The notes beneath the pieces were generated by a model. It ran no database searches. It worked only from the letters and a program-made list of their open reading frames with translations, and was not told where the DNA came from. DNA of 64,000 nucleotides, taken from the NCBI RefSeq assembly GCF_003293595.1, contig NZ_CP022162.1, positions 1,798,483-1,862,482 of the forward strand, written 5' to 3'. Numbering within the stretch: the first letter of the stretch is position 1; each line of letters opens with the position of its first letter. Position numbers and translations under genes: made by a program. Of the stretch, positions 8,808 to 16,705 are shown one piece after another. This stretch comes from Microbacterium sp. PM5. GTDB taxonomy: Bacteria; Actinomycetota; Actinomycetes; Actinomycetales; Microbacteriaceae.

Positions 8808-10268
8808 CTAGGAGCGCGTCCACAGCACGTCGTGGCGGACGCGCTCGACCTCGGCGAGGGTGTCCGCGACGATGCCGGACACGCCGCCGCCGGCAAGGTC
8901 CTCGCCCACCGCGATGAGGCCACCGTGCCGGCGGCCGATCGCCGCGCGGGTCGCCGCACTGCGCTCGGCGTGCCCGAGCACGGAGGCGGGCGGGGCCAGG
9001 CGCGCCTGTCGATGCGTCGCCGCGCGAACATGCCCGATTCCGGGCCACAACCTCGTCACGTCGGCGGCGGCGCGCGCGACGATCTCCGTCGCATCGTCCG
9101 TCGGCGACGCGTCGAGGGTCACACGAAACACACGCCGGTCGGGCCCGGCCTGGGCGTGCACACCCGACCACGCCGAGCCGACGTCGATCACGGATGCCGC
9201 CGCCATCGCGCCCGGCACGGGATAGATCGTCGAGGGGCCGTCGGAGGCGGCGGTCCCGGCATCCATGACGAGGGTCACGACGTCGCGCACCGGCAGCGGC
9301 GCCACCTCGAGGACGATGCCGTGCTCACGCAGGAGAGCGGCACCGCTCGCCGCTCCGCCGGCGAGCACCACGATGTCCGCGGCCAGCGGCTCCGCGGACT
9401 CTTGCGCGGAGGAAAGCTCGGCCTCGTCCCGCAGGTCCGCGGGGTCCAGATGCACCAGCCAGCCGTCCGGCGTTCGCGTCAGGCCCCGTGCGCGGTGGTT
9501 CACCCGCAGGTCGGCGTCGAGCAGCAGCAGTCGCTCGGTGAGCGCCGTGACCAGCTGTGTCAGCCCACCTCGCAACCGCGCCCGGCGCGGACCTCTCGTC
9601 GCGGCGTCGTCGGGCAGCAGTTGGCCGACCGCGCCGGCGAGCGAGCCCGCGCGGGTCAGCGCGGCGCTGAGGCCCGGAACGGCGAGGTCCACATCGATCT
9701 GGTCGGGATCGACACCCCAGGTGCCGAGAGTGAGGGGGGCGACGAGACGCTCACGCAGGCGCGCGCCCATGCGTGAGCGCACGAGCGCACCCAGGCTGCG
9801 CTCACGACCGATGGTCAACGGAGGCCGCAACCGATCGAGGTAGGCCCGCCACACCCCCCGACCCCCCACGAGGGCGCGCACCGGTTCGGCCCACACGTTG
9901 GCCGGGATGCCGGCCCGATTCGGTGGCAGCGTGACCACGCGTGGGCCACCGGGGGTGGCGAGCGCCACTGCGACCGACCCGTCGCGCGCCGGCTCCACCT
10001 CGCTACGCAGTTCCAGCTCATCGAGCAGCCCCGCGAGCGCGGACGCCGAGAGCGAGAACGCTTCGGGGGCCAGATCGACGGTGATGCCGTCCAGCTCGTC
10101 CGTCTCGATCCGGCCGCCGAGCCGGGGCTGCTGTTCGATGAGCGTGACGGGCATGCCGATGCGAGCGCACTCCCACGCGGCGACCAGACCTGCGATCCCC
10201 CCACCGATCACCACGACGCGGGTGGTGCGGGCACGGTCGGCGAGGTCGGCTGCAGGCTTGTCGGACAC
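8808..10268 (-). CDS. hemY: FAD-dependent protoporphyrinogen/coproporphyrinogen oxidase
   Basis: The 486-residue flavoprotein carries the dinucleotide-binding motif VVVIGGGIAGLVAAWEC at residues 18-34, then LIEQQPRLGGRIET and, near the end, LIAVGEDLAGGGVSGIV, typical of HemY/CgoX. In actinobacteria this enzyme is known to oxidise coproporphyrinogen III to coproporphyrin III in the coproporphyrin-dependent heme route. The usual neighbours hemE, hemQ and hemH are absent, so it stands alone. The GTG start has AAAGGA eight bases upstream. It is divergent from the AfsR-type regulator gene. Confidence 0.88.
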   Translation of the reverse strand: MSDKPAADLADRARTTRVVVIGGGIAGLVAAWECARIGMPVTLIEQQPRLGGRIETDELDGITVDLAPEAFSLSASALAGLLDELELRSEVEPARDGSVAVALATPGGPRVVTLPPNRAGIPANVWAEPVRALVGGRGVWRAYLDRLRPPLTIGRERSLGALVRSRMGARLRERLVAPLTLGTWGVDPDQIDVDLAVPGLSAALTRAGSLAGAVGQLLPDDAATRGPRRARLRGGLTQLVTALTERLLLLDADLRVNHRARGLTRTPDGWLVHLDPADLRDEAELSSAQESAEPLAADIVVLAGGAASGAALLREHGIVLEVAPLPVRDVVTLVMDAGTAASDGPSTIYPVPGAMAAASVIDVGSAWSGVHAQAGPDRRVFRVTLDASPTDDATEIVARAAADVTRLWPGIGHVRAATHRQARLAPPASVLGHAERSAATRAAIGRRHGGLIAVGEDLAGGGVSGIVADTLAEVERVRHDVLWTRS

Positions 10269-10339
10269 GCCCCCATCCTTTCACCGCGTCGTGGAGAGGG
10301 GCCGGAAGGGAGGTGGCGCCTCGCACCTAGAGTGGAGCC

Positions 10340-13168
10340 GTGCGGCTCACCTACTTCGGCGGACCGGCGTGGGATGCCGGGCCTCTTCCGGCGCGCGGTC
10401 GCGGGCAGGAGAGCCTGCTGTTCCGTCTCGCGGTCGATGCGGGCGCCGCGGTGTCCGTGCGGGCACTGGCGGACGACCTCTGGCCGGTCGATGCGCCTGA
10501 CGATCCGCGCGCCGCGGTGCAGTCCCTCGTCTCGCGTCTGCGCCGCGCCCTCGGCTCGGCGACGATCGAGGCGGTGTCCGGCGGCTACCGTCTGACGCTC
10601 GGCCGGGAAGAGATCGACCTGACCCGCTTCCAGGACCTCGTGGCGGCGGCCCGCCGTGAGGACGACCCCGAACGAGCCGCGGCGCTGGCGCGCAACGCGC
10701 TCGATCTCTGGACGGCGGACCCCTGGGTGCCGGGCGACTTCGACTGGGCGCGGCGCGATCTGCTCGAAGACCGCGCGCACGCGCAGCGGATCGCGGGTCC
10801 GCACGGCGCGCCCACGGTGGGGGCTGTGGACGACACGCGCATTCCGGCAGCCTTGACGGCGCTGATCGGGCGAGCCGACGAGATCGCCCTTGCCGAGGCT
10901 CAGCTGACCGATGAGCGGCTGCTCACCCTGATCGGTCCCGGCGGTGCGGGAAAGACAACTCTCGCACTGGAGCTCGCCCGCCGTCACGCGCCCGCGGTGT
11001 TCGTCGAGCTGGCACCGGCCGACGCGGGGGGCGTCTGGGATGCCGTCGCCACCGCTCTCGGACGCGGCGTCCGCCTGTCCGACGGCACTGTCGGGCAGGC
11101 CCAGGGCTCCCGCGAGCGTGCCCTCGCCGCCCTCGCCGGCCGGCCCCTGCTGCTCGTGCTCGACAACGCCGAGCACGTCGTGAGCGACGCCGCCCAGGTG
11201 GCGACCGATGCTTTGCGGGTGGCACCGGCGCTGCGACTGCTGGCCACGAGCCGCGAACCGCTGGGCGTTCCTGGCGAGGCATTCGTCACGGTGGGATCCC
11301 TGCCGGAGGGCGATGCCGTGGCCTTGCTGGCCGCGCGCATCCGCGCCGCCCGCGGGCACGCGCCGGACGCCGGCGAGACGGAGGCCGTCGCCCGCATCGC
11401 ACGGCGCCTGGACGGCCTGCCGCTGGCACTCGAGCTCGCCGGGGCGAAGGCACGGGTGCTGTCGATCGCCGAGATCGAGGACGGCCTCGCGGATCGATTC
11501 GCGCTTCTGGACCGAGGACCGCGCACGGCGGAGCCGCGGCACCAGACACTGCGGGCTGTCATCGACTGGAGCTGGAGCCTGCTCGACGACGCGCAGCGGG
11601 ACGCGCTGCTCGCGTTGGCCGTCTTCCCCGACGGCATCTCCTCCGCGGACCTGGCCGAGGTCACGGCGGCGTTCGGGCTTCCCGAGACGGCGATCGACGA
11701 CCTCGTCGAGCGTTCACTCGTGCAGCGCTCCCGCGGCCGCTACCGCCTGCTGGAGACCGTGCGCGAGTACGGACTGGACGCGCTCCACCGATCGGGCAGG
11801 CTGGAGGACGCTCGCGGACGCCAGGCCGCCGTGATGGCGCAGCTCGCACTCGCGCAGGACCGGGCGCTGCGGACCCCGGCCGCCCGGCCGGCCATCGCCT
11901 GGTTCGACGCCAACGAGGAGAACCTCGCTGCCGCGACCCGCTTCTCCGTCGGTCACGGCGAGCTCGAGGTGCGTCTGGCGCGGGCGCAGCTGTGGATCTG
12001 GCAGCTGCGCGAGCGGTTCGATCTGCTAACGTCCGTTCTGAACGCCACCGCGACCCCCGCCGACGCCCTCGCCAGCGAGGCGGATGTCGTGGTGGCGGCC
12101 ATGGCGATGCTGATGCGCACGATGCTCGATCCGACGACCACGCACCTGTCCGCGCAGAGCGTGGCGCGCATCGCCGCGGCCGCGCAGAGGTACGACTCGG
12201 AGCTCGCGGCCATCCTCCCCGTCGTCCTGCGCGGGGCGCTGCGCGCCCGCCAGGATCGGCGCGGAGACGAACCGTGGTCGACGTACCTGCGGCTGGATGA
12301 GAGCGATCTGACGGACGGCCCCGCCTGGAGCCGGGCGTTCGCTGCGGTCATGAACGCGGCCACCGCGCAGAACAACGGTGACATCGAGGGGCTCGGCGAC
12401 GCCAGCGGCCGCGCGCTGGATGCCTTCCGGCACCTCGGCGATGCGTGGGGCACGGCTCTGGCCAGCCAGATGCGATCGGAGTGGCTCATGCTGCAGGGGC
12501 GCCTGGAGGAGTCGCTGCGCATCGCGGACGAGTCGACGCAGGCGCTCGAGGGTCTGACCTCGGTCAGCGATCTGCTGCAGCAGCAGGCGCTCTCCGTGTC
12601 GATCCTGCTCCGTCTCGGTCGCGAGAGCGAGGCCCGGCAGCGCGTCGACCAGATGCTCGCCCGCGCGCGGGCCGACGGCTCCGAACGAGCCGTCGCCCAG
12701 GCCGCCGCGACGGCAGCCGCGCTCGAGCTGGTGCGCGGCGACGGCGCCGCCGCCCTGCGCGAGCTGGAGCGTGCCGGCAGCCTCGAACAGCAGCAGGCAC
12801 TGGCGGGCTTTCCCGCACAGGTCGCCGCGTGGCAGGAGAGCAAGCGCGCGCTCGCGCTGCTGCTCACCGGAGACGCGGCGGGGGCCGCGGACGCCCTGCG
12901 ACGGGCCGCGCCGGTCGCCGTCCGCACGGGCGATCAACCGATCATGTCGGACGTCGCGGTCGCTTTCGCCCGCTGGTTCCTGGCCGCGGATCGCCTGAGC
13001 GATGCGGCGGCGGCACTCGCCGAGGCCGACCGGCTGCGGGGGCGCGCCGACCTCAGCGACCCGATCGCCCTGTCCGTGCGCGATGCGGTGAGCGCCGCCG
13101 GACGGGATGCCGCGGCATCCGATCCGGCGGAGCTCACCGCACTCGTCGATCGTCTGGACGAGCGCTAG
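10340..13168 (+). CDS. AfsR/SARP-type transcriptional regulator with STAND ATPase
   Basis: The 942-residue protein has an N-terminal OmpR-type winged helix (about 1-95), a shortened BTAD-like helical region (about 95-150), and a STAND/NB-ARC ATPase with Walker A GPGGAGKTTLALEL near residue 200 and LLLVLDNAEHVV as Walker B. TSREPLGVPGEAF is the typical sensor segment. A long TPR-like helical C-terminus follows. Such proteins act as ATP-controlled activators of secondary metabolism or stress genes. A -10-like TAGAGT ends six bases before the GTG, so it is probably leaderless. Its end overlaps the end of the convergent ABC permease by four bases. The BTAD is shorter than in classical AfsR. Confidence 0.85.
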   Translation: MRLTYFGGPAWDAGPLPARGRGQESLLFRLAVDAGAAVSVRALADDLWPVDAPDDPRAAVQSLVSRLRRALGSATIEAVSGGYRLTLGREEIDLTRFQDLVAAARREDDPERAAALARNALDLWTADPWVPGDFDWARRDLLEDRAHAQRIAGPHGAPTVGAVDDTRIPAALTALIGRADEIALAEAQLTDERLLTLIGPGGAGKTTLALELARRHAPAVFVELAPADAGGVWDAVATALGRGVRLSDGTVGQAQGSRERALAALAGRPLLLVLDNAEHVVSDAAQVATDALRVAPALRLLATSREPLGVPGEAFVTVGSLPEGDAVALLAARIRAARGHAPDAGETEAVARIARRLDGLPLALELAGAKARVLSIAEIEDGLADRFALLDRGPRTAEPRHQTLRAVIDWSWSLLDDAQRDALLALAVFPDGISSADLAEVTAAFGLPETAIDDLVERSLVQRSRGRYRLLETVREYGLDALHRSGRLEDARGRQAAVMAQLALAQDRALRTPAARPAIAWFDANEENLAAATRFSVGHGELEVRLARAQLWIWQLRERFDLLTSVLNATATPADALASEADVVVAAMAMLMRTMLDPTTTHLSAQSVARIAAAAQRYDSELAAILPVVLRGALRARQDRRGDEPWSTYLRLDESDLTDGPAWSRAFAAVMNAATAQNNGDIEGLGDASGRALDAFRHLGDAWGTALASQMRSEWLMLQGRLEESLRIADESTQALEGLTSVSDLLQQQALSVSILLRLGRESEARQRVDQMLARARADGSERAVAQAAATAAALELVRGDGAAALRELERAGSLEQQQALAGFPAQVAAWQESKRALALLLTGDAAGAADALRRAAPVAVRTGDQPIMSDVAVAFARWFLAADRLSDAAAALAEADRLRGRADLSDPIALSVRDAVSAAGRDAAASDPAELTALVDRLDER
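13105..13120. repeat. Palindromic double octamer GGATGCCGCGGCATCC
   Basis: Two copies of the abundant genomic octamer meet head to head as a perfect 16-bp palindrome inside the coding sequence. The same 16 bases occur at 53189-53204. Confidence 0.6.
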
Positions 13169-14004
13169 GCCTTCCGCATGTACGCCCGCACCGTGAGCGG
13201 CGCGAAGACGAGGACGATGACGGCGGCGCCCAAGAGCGAGGCCCAGAAGTCCCCCGCGATGACCCCCGTGTTCGCGAGATCGCGCACCGCGGTCACGAGG
13301 TGAGAGATCGGGTTCACACTCGCGAACCAGGCGAGCGGTGCGGGCAGCGAGTCGATCGGCACGTACGCGTTCGACAGGAATGTGAGCGGGAAAAGGATGA
13401 GCATCGAGATGCCCTGCACGCTGGATGCCGTGCGAGCGATGACGCCGAAGAACGCGAAGATCCAGCTGATGGCCCACGAGCAGGCGATGACGAGCAGTCC
13501 GGCCGCGACGACCGCGCCGAAGCCGCCCGCCGGGTGGTAGCCCATGAGGAAGCCGACGACGAACGTGATGGAGGTCGCGATCGCATAACGCAGCGTGTCG
13601 GCCAGCAGCGCGCCCGACAGCGGAGCGATGCGTGCGATCGGCAGCGACCGGAAGCGGTCGAACACACCCTTGTCCATGTCTTCACGCAACTGCGTGCCGG
13701 TCACGACCGAGGTCGTGATGACGGTCTGCACGAGAATGCCCGGAATCAACGCCGGAAGGTAGCTCTCGACGTTTCCGGCGATCGCGCCGCCGAAGATGTA
13801 CGCGAACATCAGCGTGAAGATGATCGGCTGCACCGTCACATCGACGAGCTGCTCGGGCGTGCGACGGATCTTCACCAACCCGCGATACGCCATCGTCAGC
13901 GTGTTCTCGACGGTCTGGCGCAGGCTCGTGCGGTTGGAGAGCCGGCGCTCGGATGCCGGGGTGATGGGCGTCAGATCGATGCGGGTCGGGGCGATGGCGC
14001 TCAT
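13165..14004 (-). CDS. ABC-2 type permease, DrrB-like
   Basis: The 279-residue protein has six membrane segments and the family-typical stretches TVQPIIFTLMFAYIFGG, REDMDKGVFDRFRSLPI and LTFLSNAYVPIDSLP, all characteristic of the daunorubicin-resistance permease family. It is the membrane half of a drug or lipid exporter with the ATPase encoded directly upstream. Its start overlaps the ATPase stop (ATGA). The gene faces the AfsR-type regulator gene, and their ends overlap. Confidence 0.9.
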   Translation of the reverse strand: MSAIAPTRIDLTPITPASERRLSNRTSLRQTVENTLTMAYRGLVKIRRTPEQLVDVTVQPIIFTLMFAYIFGGAIAGNVESYLPALIPGILVQTVITTSVVTGTQLREDMDKGVFDRFRSLPIARIAPLSGALLADTLRYAIATSITFVVGFLMGYHPAGGFGAVVAAGLLVIACSWAISWIFAFFGVIARTASSVQGISMLILFPLTFLSNAYVPIDSLPAPLAWFASVNPISHLVTAVRDLANTGVIAGDFWASLLGAAVIVLVFAPLTVRAYMRKA

Positions 14005-15014
14005 GCGTGGACCTCCTCTGAGGCGGCGTCGGCAGACGCGGAGTCGGGGGCCGCGGCATCCGCCGGTCGGCCGGTGATGGTCAGGAACACCTCATCGAGC
14101 GTCGGCTTCTGCACGCTCATCTCGGTGAGGTGGATGCCGGCCTCGCGCAGGGTGATCAGCAGATCGGTGACACGGTCGGGGTCGGACATCGGCGCGGTGA
14201 TGCGCGCCGCCTCGGGCGAGAGGGTGCCGCGCACCCCCAGCACCTGCGCGATCGCGCGCAGGGCGTCATCCACGTCGGCGGGATCGGACATCCGCAGGAT
14301 CAGCGACGACGTGCCCACCGAGGCCTTGAGGTCGTCGGCCGTGCCCTCGGCGACCACGCGGCCGTGATCGATGACGGCGATGCGGTCGGCGAGCTGATCC
14401 GCCTCATCGAGGTACTGCGTCGTGAGCAGCACGGTGGAGCCGGTCGCGACGAGCTCGCGGATCGTGTCCCACATCTGCCCGCGCGTGCGCGGGTCGAGAC
14501 CCGTGGTGGGTTCGTCGAGGAAGATGAGCGGAGGCTGGGCCAGAAGCGATGCGGCGAGATCCAGTCGACGCCGCATGCCGCCCGAGAACTTCTTCAAGGG
14601 CCGCCGCGCGGCATCCGTCAAGGAGAAGCGCTCGAGGAGGTCCTCGGCCTTGCGCTTCGCCTCGTTGCGCGTCAGGCCCAGGAGCCGACCGAAGATCATC
14701 AGGTTCTCCGTCGCCGACAGCGTCTCATCGACCGACGCGAACTGCCCGGTGACGCCGATCAGCTGACGGACGACGTTCGGCTCCCGCGAGACGTCGTGGC
14801 CGAAGATCTCGGCGCGACCGGCGTCGGGACGCATCAGCGTCGCGAGCATGTTGATGGTGGTGGTCTTGCCGGCCCCGTTCGGACCGAGCACGCCGTAGAC
14901 CGTGCCGGCGTCGACGGCCAGGTCGACGCCGTCGACAGCGCGGTTGTCGCCGAAGACCTTCACGAGGCCCTCCGCGCGCACCGCGAGGGTGGATGGTGAG
15001 GTGGAAGTGGTCAT
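14001..15014 (-). CDS. Daunorubicin-type ABC transporter ATP-binding protein, DrrA-like
   Basis: This 337-residue ATPase has Walker A LGPNGAGKTTT, signature FSGGMRRRLDLA and Walker B LIFLDEPTTGLDP, followed by the DrrA-type C-terminal domain ending in KPTLDEVFLTITGRP. Together with the DrrB-like permease it should form a two-component exporter. I chose ATG at 15012-15014 because a CACAGT -10-like hexamer ends seven bases upstream; a longer frame would run through the operator. The promoter is overlapped by a 15-bp perfect palindrome, so the pair is probably repressible. Confidence 0.9.
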   Translation of the reverse strand: MTTSTSPSTLAVRAEGLVKVFGDNRAVDGVDLAVDAGTVYGVLGPNGAGKTTTINMLATLMRPDAGRAEIFGHDVSREPNVVRQLIGVTGQFASVDETLSATENLMIFGRLLGLTRNEAKRKAEDLLERFSLTDAARRPLKKFSGGMRRRLDLAASLLAQPPLIFLDEPTTGLDPRTRGQMWDTIRELVATGSTVLLTTQYLDEADQLADRIAVIDHGRVVAEGTADDLKASVGTSSLILRMSDPADVDDALRAIAQVLGVRGTLSPEAARITAPMSDPDRVTDLLITLREAGIHLTEMSVQKPTLDEVFLTITGRPADAAAPDSASADAASEEVHA

Positions 15015-15024
15015 GGCATCCACT

Positions 15025-15039
15025 GTGCGCCGGGCGCAC
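15025..15039. promoter_or_regulatory. Palindromic operator candidate at drrA-like promoter
   Basis: GTGCGCCGGGCGCAC is a perfect 15-bp palindrome overlapping the -10-like CACAGT of the minus-strand drrA-like gene. It is well placed to block transcription when bound. No regulator gene of the usual TetR or PadR type is adjacent, so the binding protein is unknown. Confidence 0.5.
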
Positions 15040-15050
15040 TGTCGCACCCC

Positions 15051-15106
15051 TGTCACGCGGGCGACGGCGCTGTCACCGTGCTGTCACGGCGGGTCTGCGG
15101 GTGACA
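15051..15106. promoter_or_regulatory. Cluster of TGTCAC repeats in divergent promoter
   Basis: TGTCAC occurs at 15051, 15071 and 15082 and its complement GTGACA at 15101, within the 100-bp region between the drrA-like gene and the HhH-GPD gene. The copies at 15071 and 15082 are 11 bp apart, one helical turn. This looks like a regulator site but no binding protein can be named. Confidence 0.4.
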
Positions 15107-15116
15107 CACTCGAGGG

Positions 15117-15692
15117 ATGAGCCTGCACATCACCGACGACCCCGCCGCCGACACCCTGCTCACCGAGAACCCGCTGGCGCTGCTGATCGGCATGCTCCTC
15201 GACCAGCAGGTCGCCATGGAGACCGCGTTCAGCGGTCCGCTGAAGATCGAGGAGCGCATCGGCGCGGTGGATGCCGCGACCATCGCCGGCTACGATCCCG
15301 ATGCCCTCGTCGCCGCCTTCCAGCAGTCGCCCGCGGTGCACCGCTACCCCGGGTCGATGGCCGGTCGCGTCCAGACCCTCTGCCGCACGCTCGAGCAGGA
15401 GTGGGGCGGCGATGCCGCGGCCCTGTGGACCGAAGGCGACCCGGACGGGCCGACCGTGTTGAAGCGCCTCAAGGCGCTGCCCGGCTTCGGCGAGCAGAAG
15501 GCCAAGATCTTCCTCGCGCTGCTCGGCAAGCAGTACGGCTTCACCGGCGCCGGCTGGCGTGAGGCCGCGGGCGCCTACGGCGAGGACGGCTCGTTCCACT
15601 CCGTCGCCGACATCGTCTCGCCCGAGTCGCTCGCCAAGGTCCGCGAGTTCAAGAAGGCGGCGAAAGCCGCAGCGACGTCCGCGAAGGGCTGA
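15117..15692 (+). CDS. HhH-GPD-type base excision repair family protein
   Basis: The 191-residue protein matches a short actinobacterial branch of the HhH-GPD DNA glycosylase fold. The helix-hairpin-helix segment LKALPGFGEQKAKIFLALL is clear. The aspartate that normally follows about 20 residues later in active glycosylases is not obvious (the segment reads QYGFTGAGWREAAG), and there is no iron-sulfur cysteine cluster. It may therefore recognise damage without being a standard glycosylase. A CACACT hexamer ends six bases before the ATG, fitting a leaderless start. Confidence 0.82.
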   Translation: MSLHITDDPAADTLLTENPLALLIGMLLDQQVAMETAFSGPLKIEERIGAVDAATIAGYDPDALVAAFQQSPAVHRYPGSMAGRVQTLCRTLEQEWGGDAAALWTEGDPDGPTVLKRLKALPGFGEQKAKIFLALLGKQYGFTGAGWREAAGAYGEDGSFHSVADIVSPESLAKVREFKKAAKAAATSAKG

Positions 15693-15696
15693 GGCC

Positions 15697-15777
15697 TTTC
15701 GACTCGTCGCGCCGCTCCTCGCTCAACGACGGGAGTTGCGCTCTCACCGGTCGTCGAACGAGCGCGGCGAGTCGAAA
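15697..15777. repeat. Imperfect inverted repeat between convergent genes (family C)
   Basis: The left arm begins TTTCGACTCG at 15697 and the right arm ends CGAGTCGAAA at 15777; both arms continue inward with related sequence ending in CTCAACGAC and GTCGTCGAACGAG. A related single arm occurs at 26911-26944. Such elements are common between convergent genes in high-GC actinobacteria and probably act as bidirectional terminators. Confidence 0.65.
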
Positions 15778-15787
15778 CGTGACCGGC

Positions 15788-16513
15788 TCAGCCCTGCACG
15801 AACAGGTAACCGCGCTCGTCGTCGAAGCCACCGATGACGAGGCCGCGCCCGTAGTGGGACAGCATCTCCTCGCGCACGCGCAGACGCCACGCCGCCGCCT
15901 CGGCCGGATGTGCGCGGCGCAGGGCCTCGATGTCCTCGGGGATCTGGACGGTCGCGACGACGTCCGCGGCATCCGGGTCTCGTACGGGAGCCGACGCGAG
16001 GGCCCACGAGACCAGCAGCCGGTCGCTGTCGACGCCCTGACCGTTCTGGTCGAGTTCGGCGCCGTCGTAGACCGAGCCGTACTGGTCGACGAGATACTCC
16101 ACGAAACGCACGCCGATCGTCTTGGCGTTGAAGTGGGCATTGCGGCGCACGAGCGGGTCGAACGTCCAGGTGACGGTGCCGATGTCGCGCGCGATGGCCC
16201 ACTGACGCTGCTGCTGCTTGAGCAGGCGCCCGAACCCGCGGCGCTGGTACTCCGGCAGCACACCCGTCACGTGGGAGTGCATCGCATGCCGCTCCGGCGG
16301 CGAGAAGAAGGCGATGGACGCTCCGACGATGCGCTCACCGTCGTAGAGGCCGACCACGTAGTTGCCCGAGTACTGCAGCGCCCGCATGAGCGGCGCGGGC
16401 ATGGGGTCTCGTCCGCCCCAGATCTCTACGATCACCCGATGGGCGGCGAAGATCTCGTCGAGCGTGTCGAGGTCGCGGATGCTGAGCGTGGACTCGGGTG
16501 CGCCGGATGCCAT
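15788..16513 (-). CDS. GNAT family N-acetyltransferase (paralogue 1)
   Basis: The 241-residue protein shows the acetyl-CoA-binding part of the GNAT fold: HSHVTGVLPEYQRRGFGRLL, with the Q/RxxGxG/A core as RRGFGR. A distinctive following region reads VTWTFDPLVRRNAHFN. A paralogue with the same architecture is encoded at 29708-30457. The substrate is unknown. I chose ATG at 16511-16513 because a TACCGT hexamer ends six bases upstream; the longer frame would pass through the promoter. Confidence 0.85.
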   Translation of the reverse strand: MASGAPESTLSIRDLDTLDEIFAAHRVIVEIWGGRDPMPAPLMRALQYSGNYVVGLYDGERIVGASIAFFSPPERHAMHSHVTGVLPEYQRRGFGRLLKQQQRQWAIARDIGTVTWTFDPLVRRNAHFNAKTIGVRFVEYLVDQYGSVYDGAELDQNGQGVDSDRLLVSWALASAPVRDPDAADVVATVQIPEDIEALRRAHPAEAAAWRLRVREEMLSHYGRGLVIGGFDDERGYLFVQG

Positions 16514-16705
16514 GCCTCCACGGTAGCCGGTCTCTCGCGCTGCGCCGCGTGCCCCTGACCGCGAGACACGCGCGGCGCACCGAAACACCGGTGCACAACG
16601 CGCGTCTCGGTGCGTGGTCGGTGTCTCGCGGACCCGAGACGCGGGGCGACGCGGCGGCGCGGGGCGACGCGGGGCGGCGCGGCGCGACGCGGGGGATGCC
16701 GAGGC
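16514..16705. repeat. Intergenic palindromic and G/C-run region
   Basis: This 192-bp gap holds no gene. From about 16559 to 16643 the segment GAGAC and its complement GTCTC appear four times with neighbouring GCGCG, able to form nested hairpins (for example GAGACACGCGCG with CGCGCGTCTC). From about 16640 to 16695 there is a low-complexity run built from GGGGCGACGCGG-like units. It lies between the start of the GNAT gene and the end of glyS. Confidence 0.5.
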
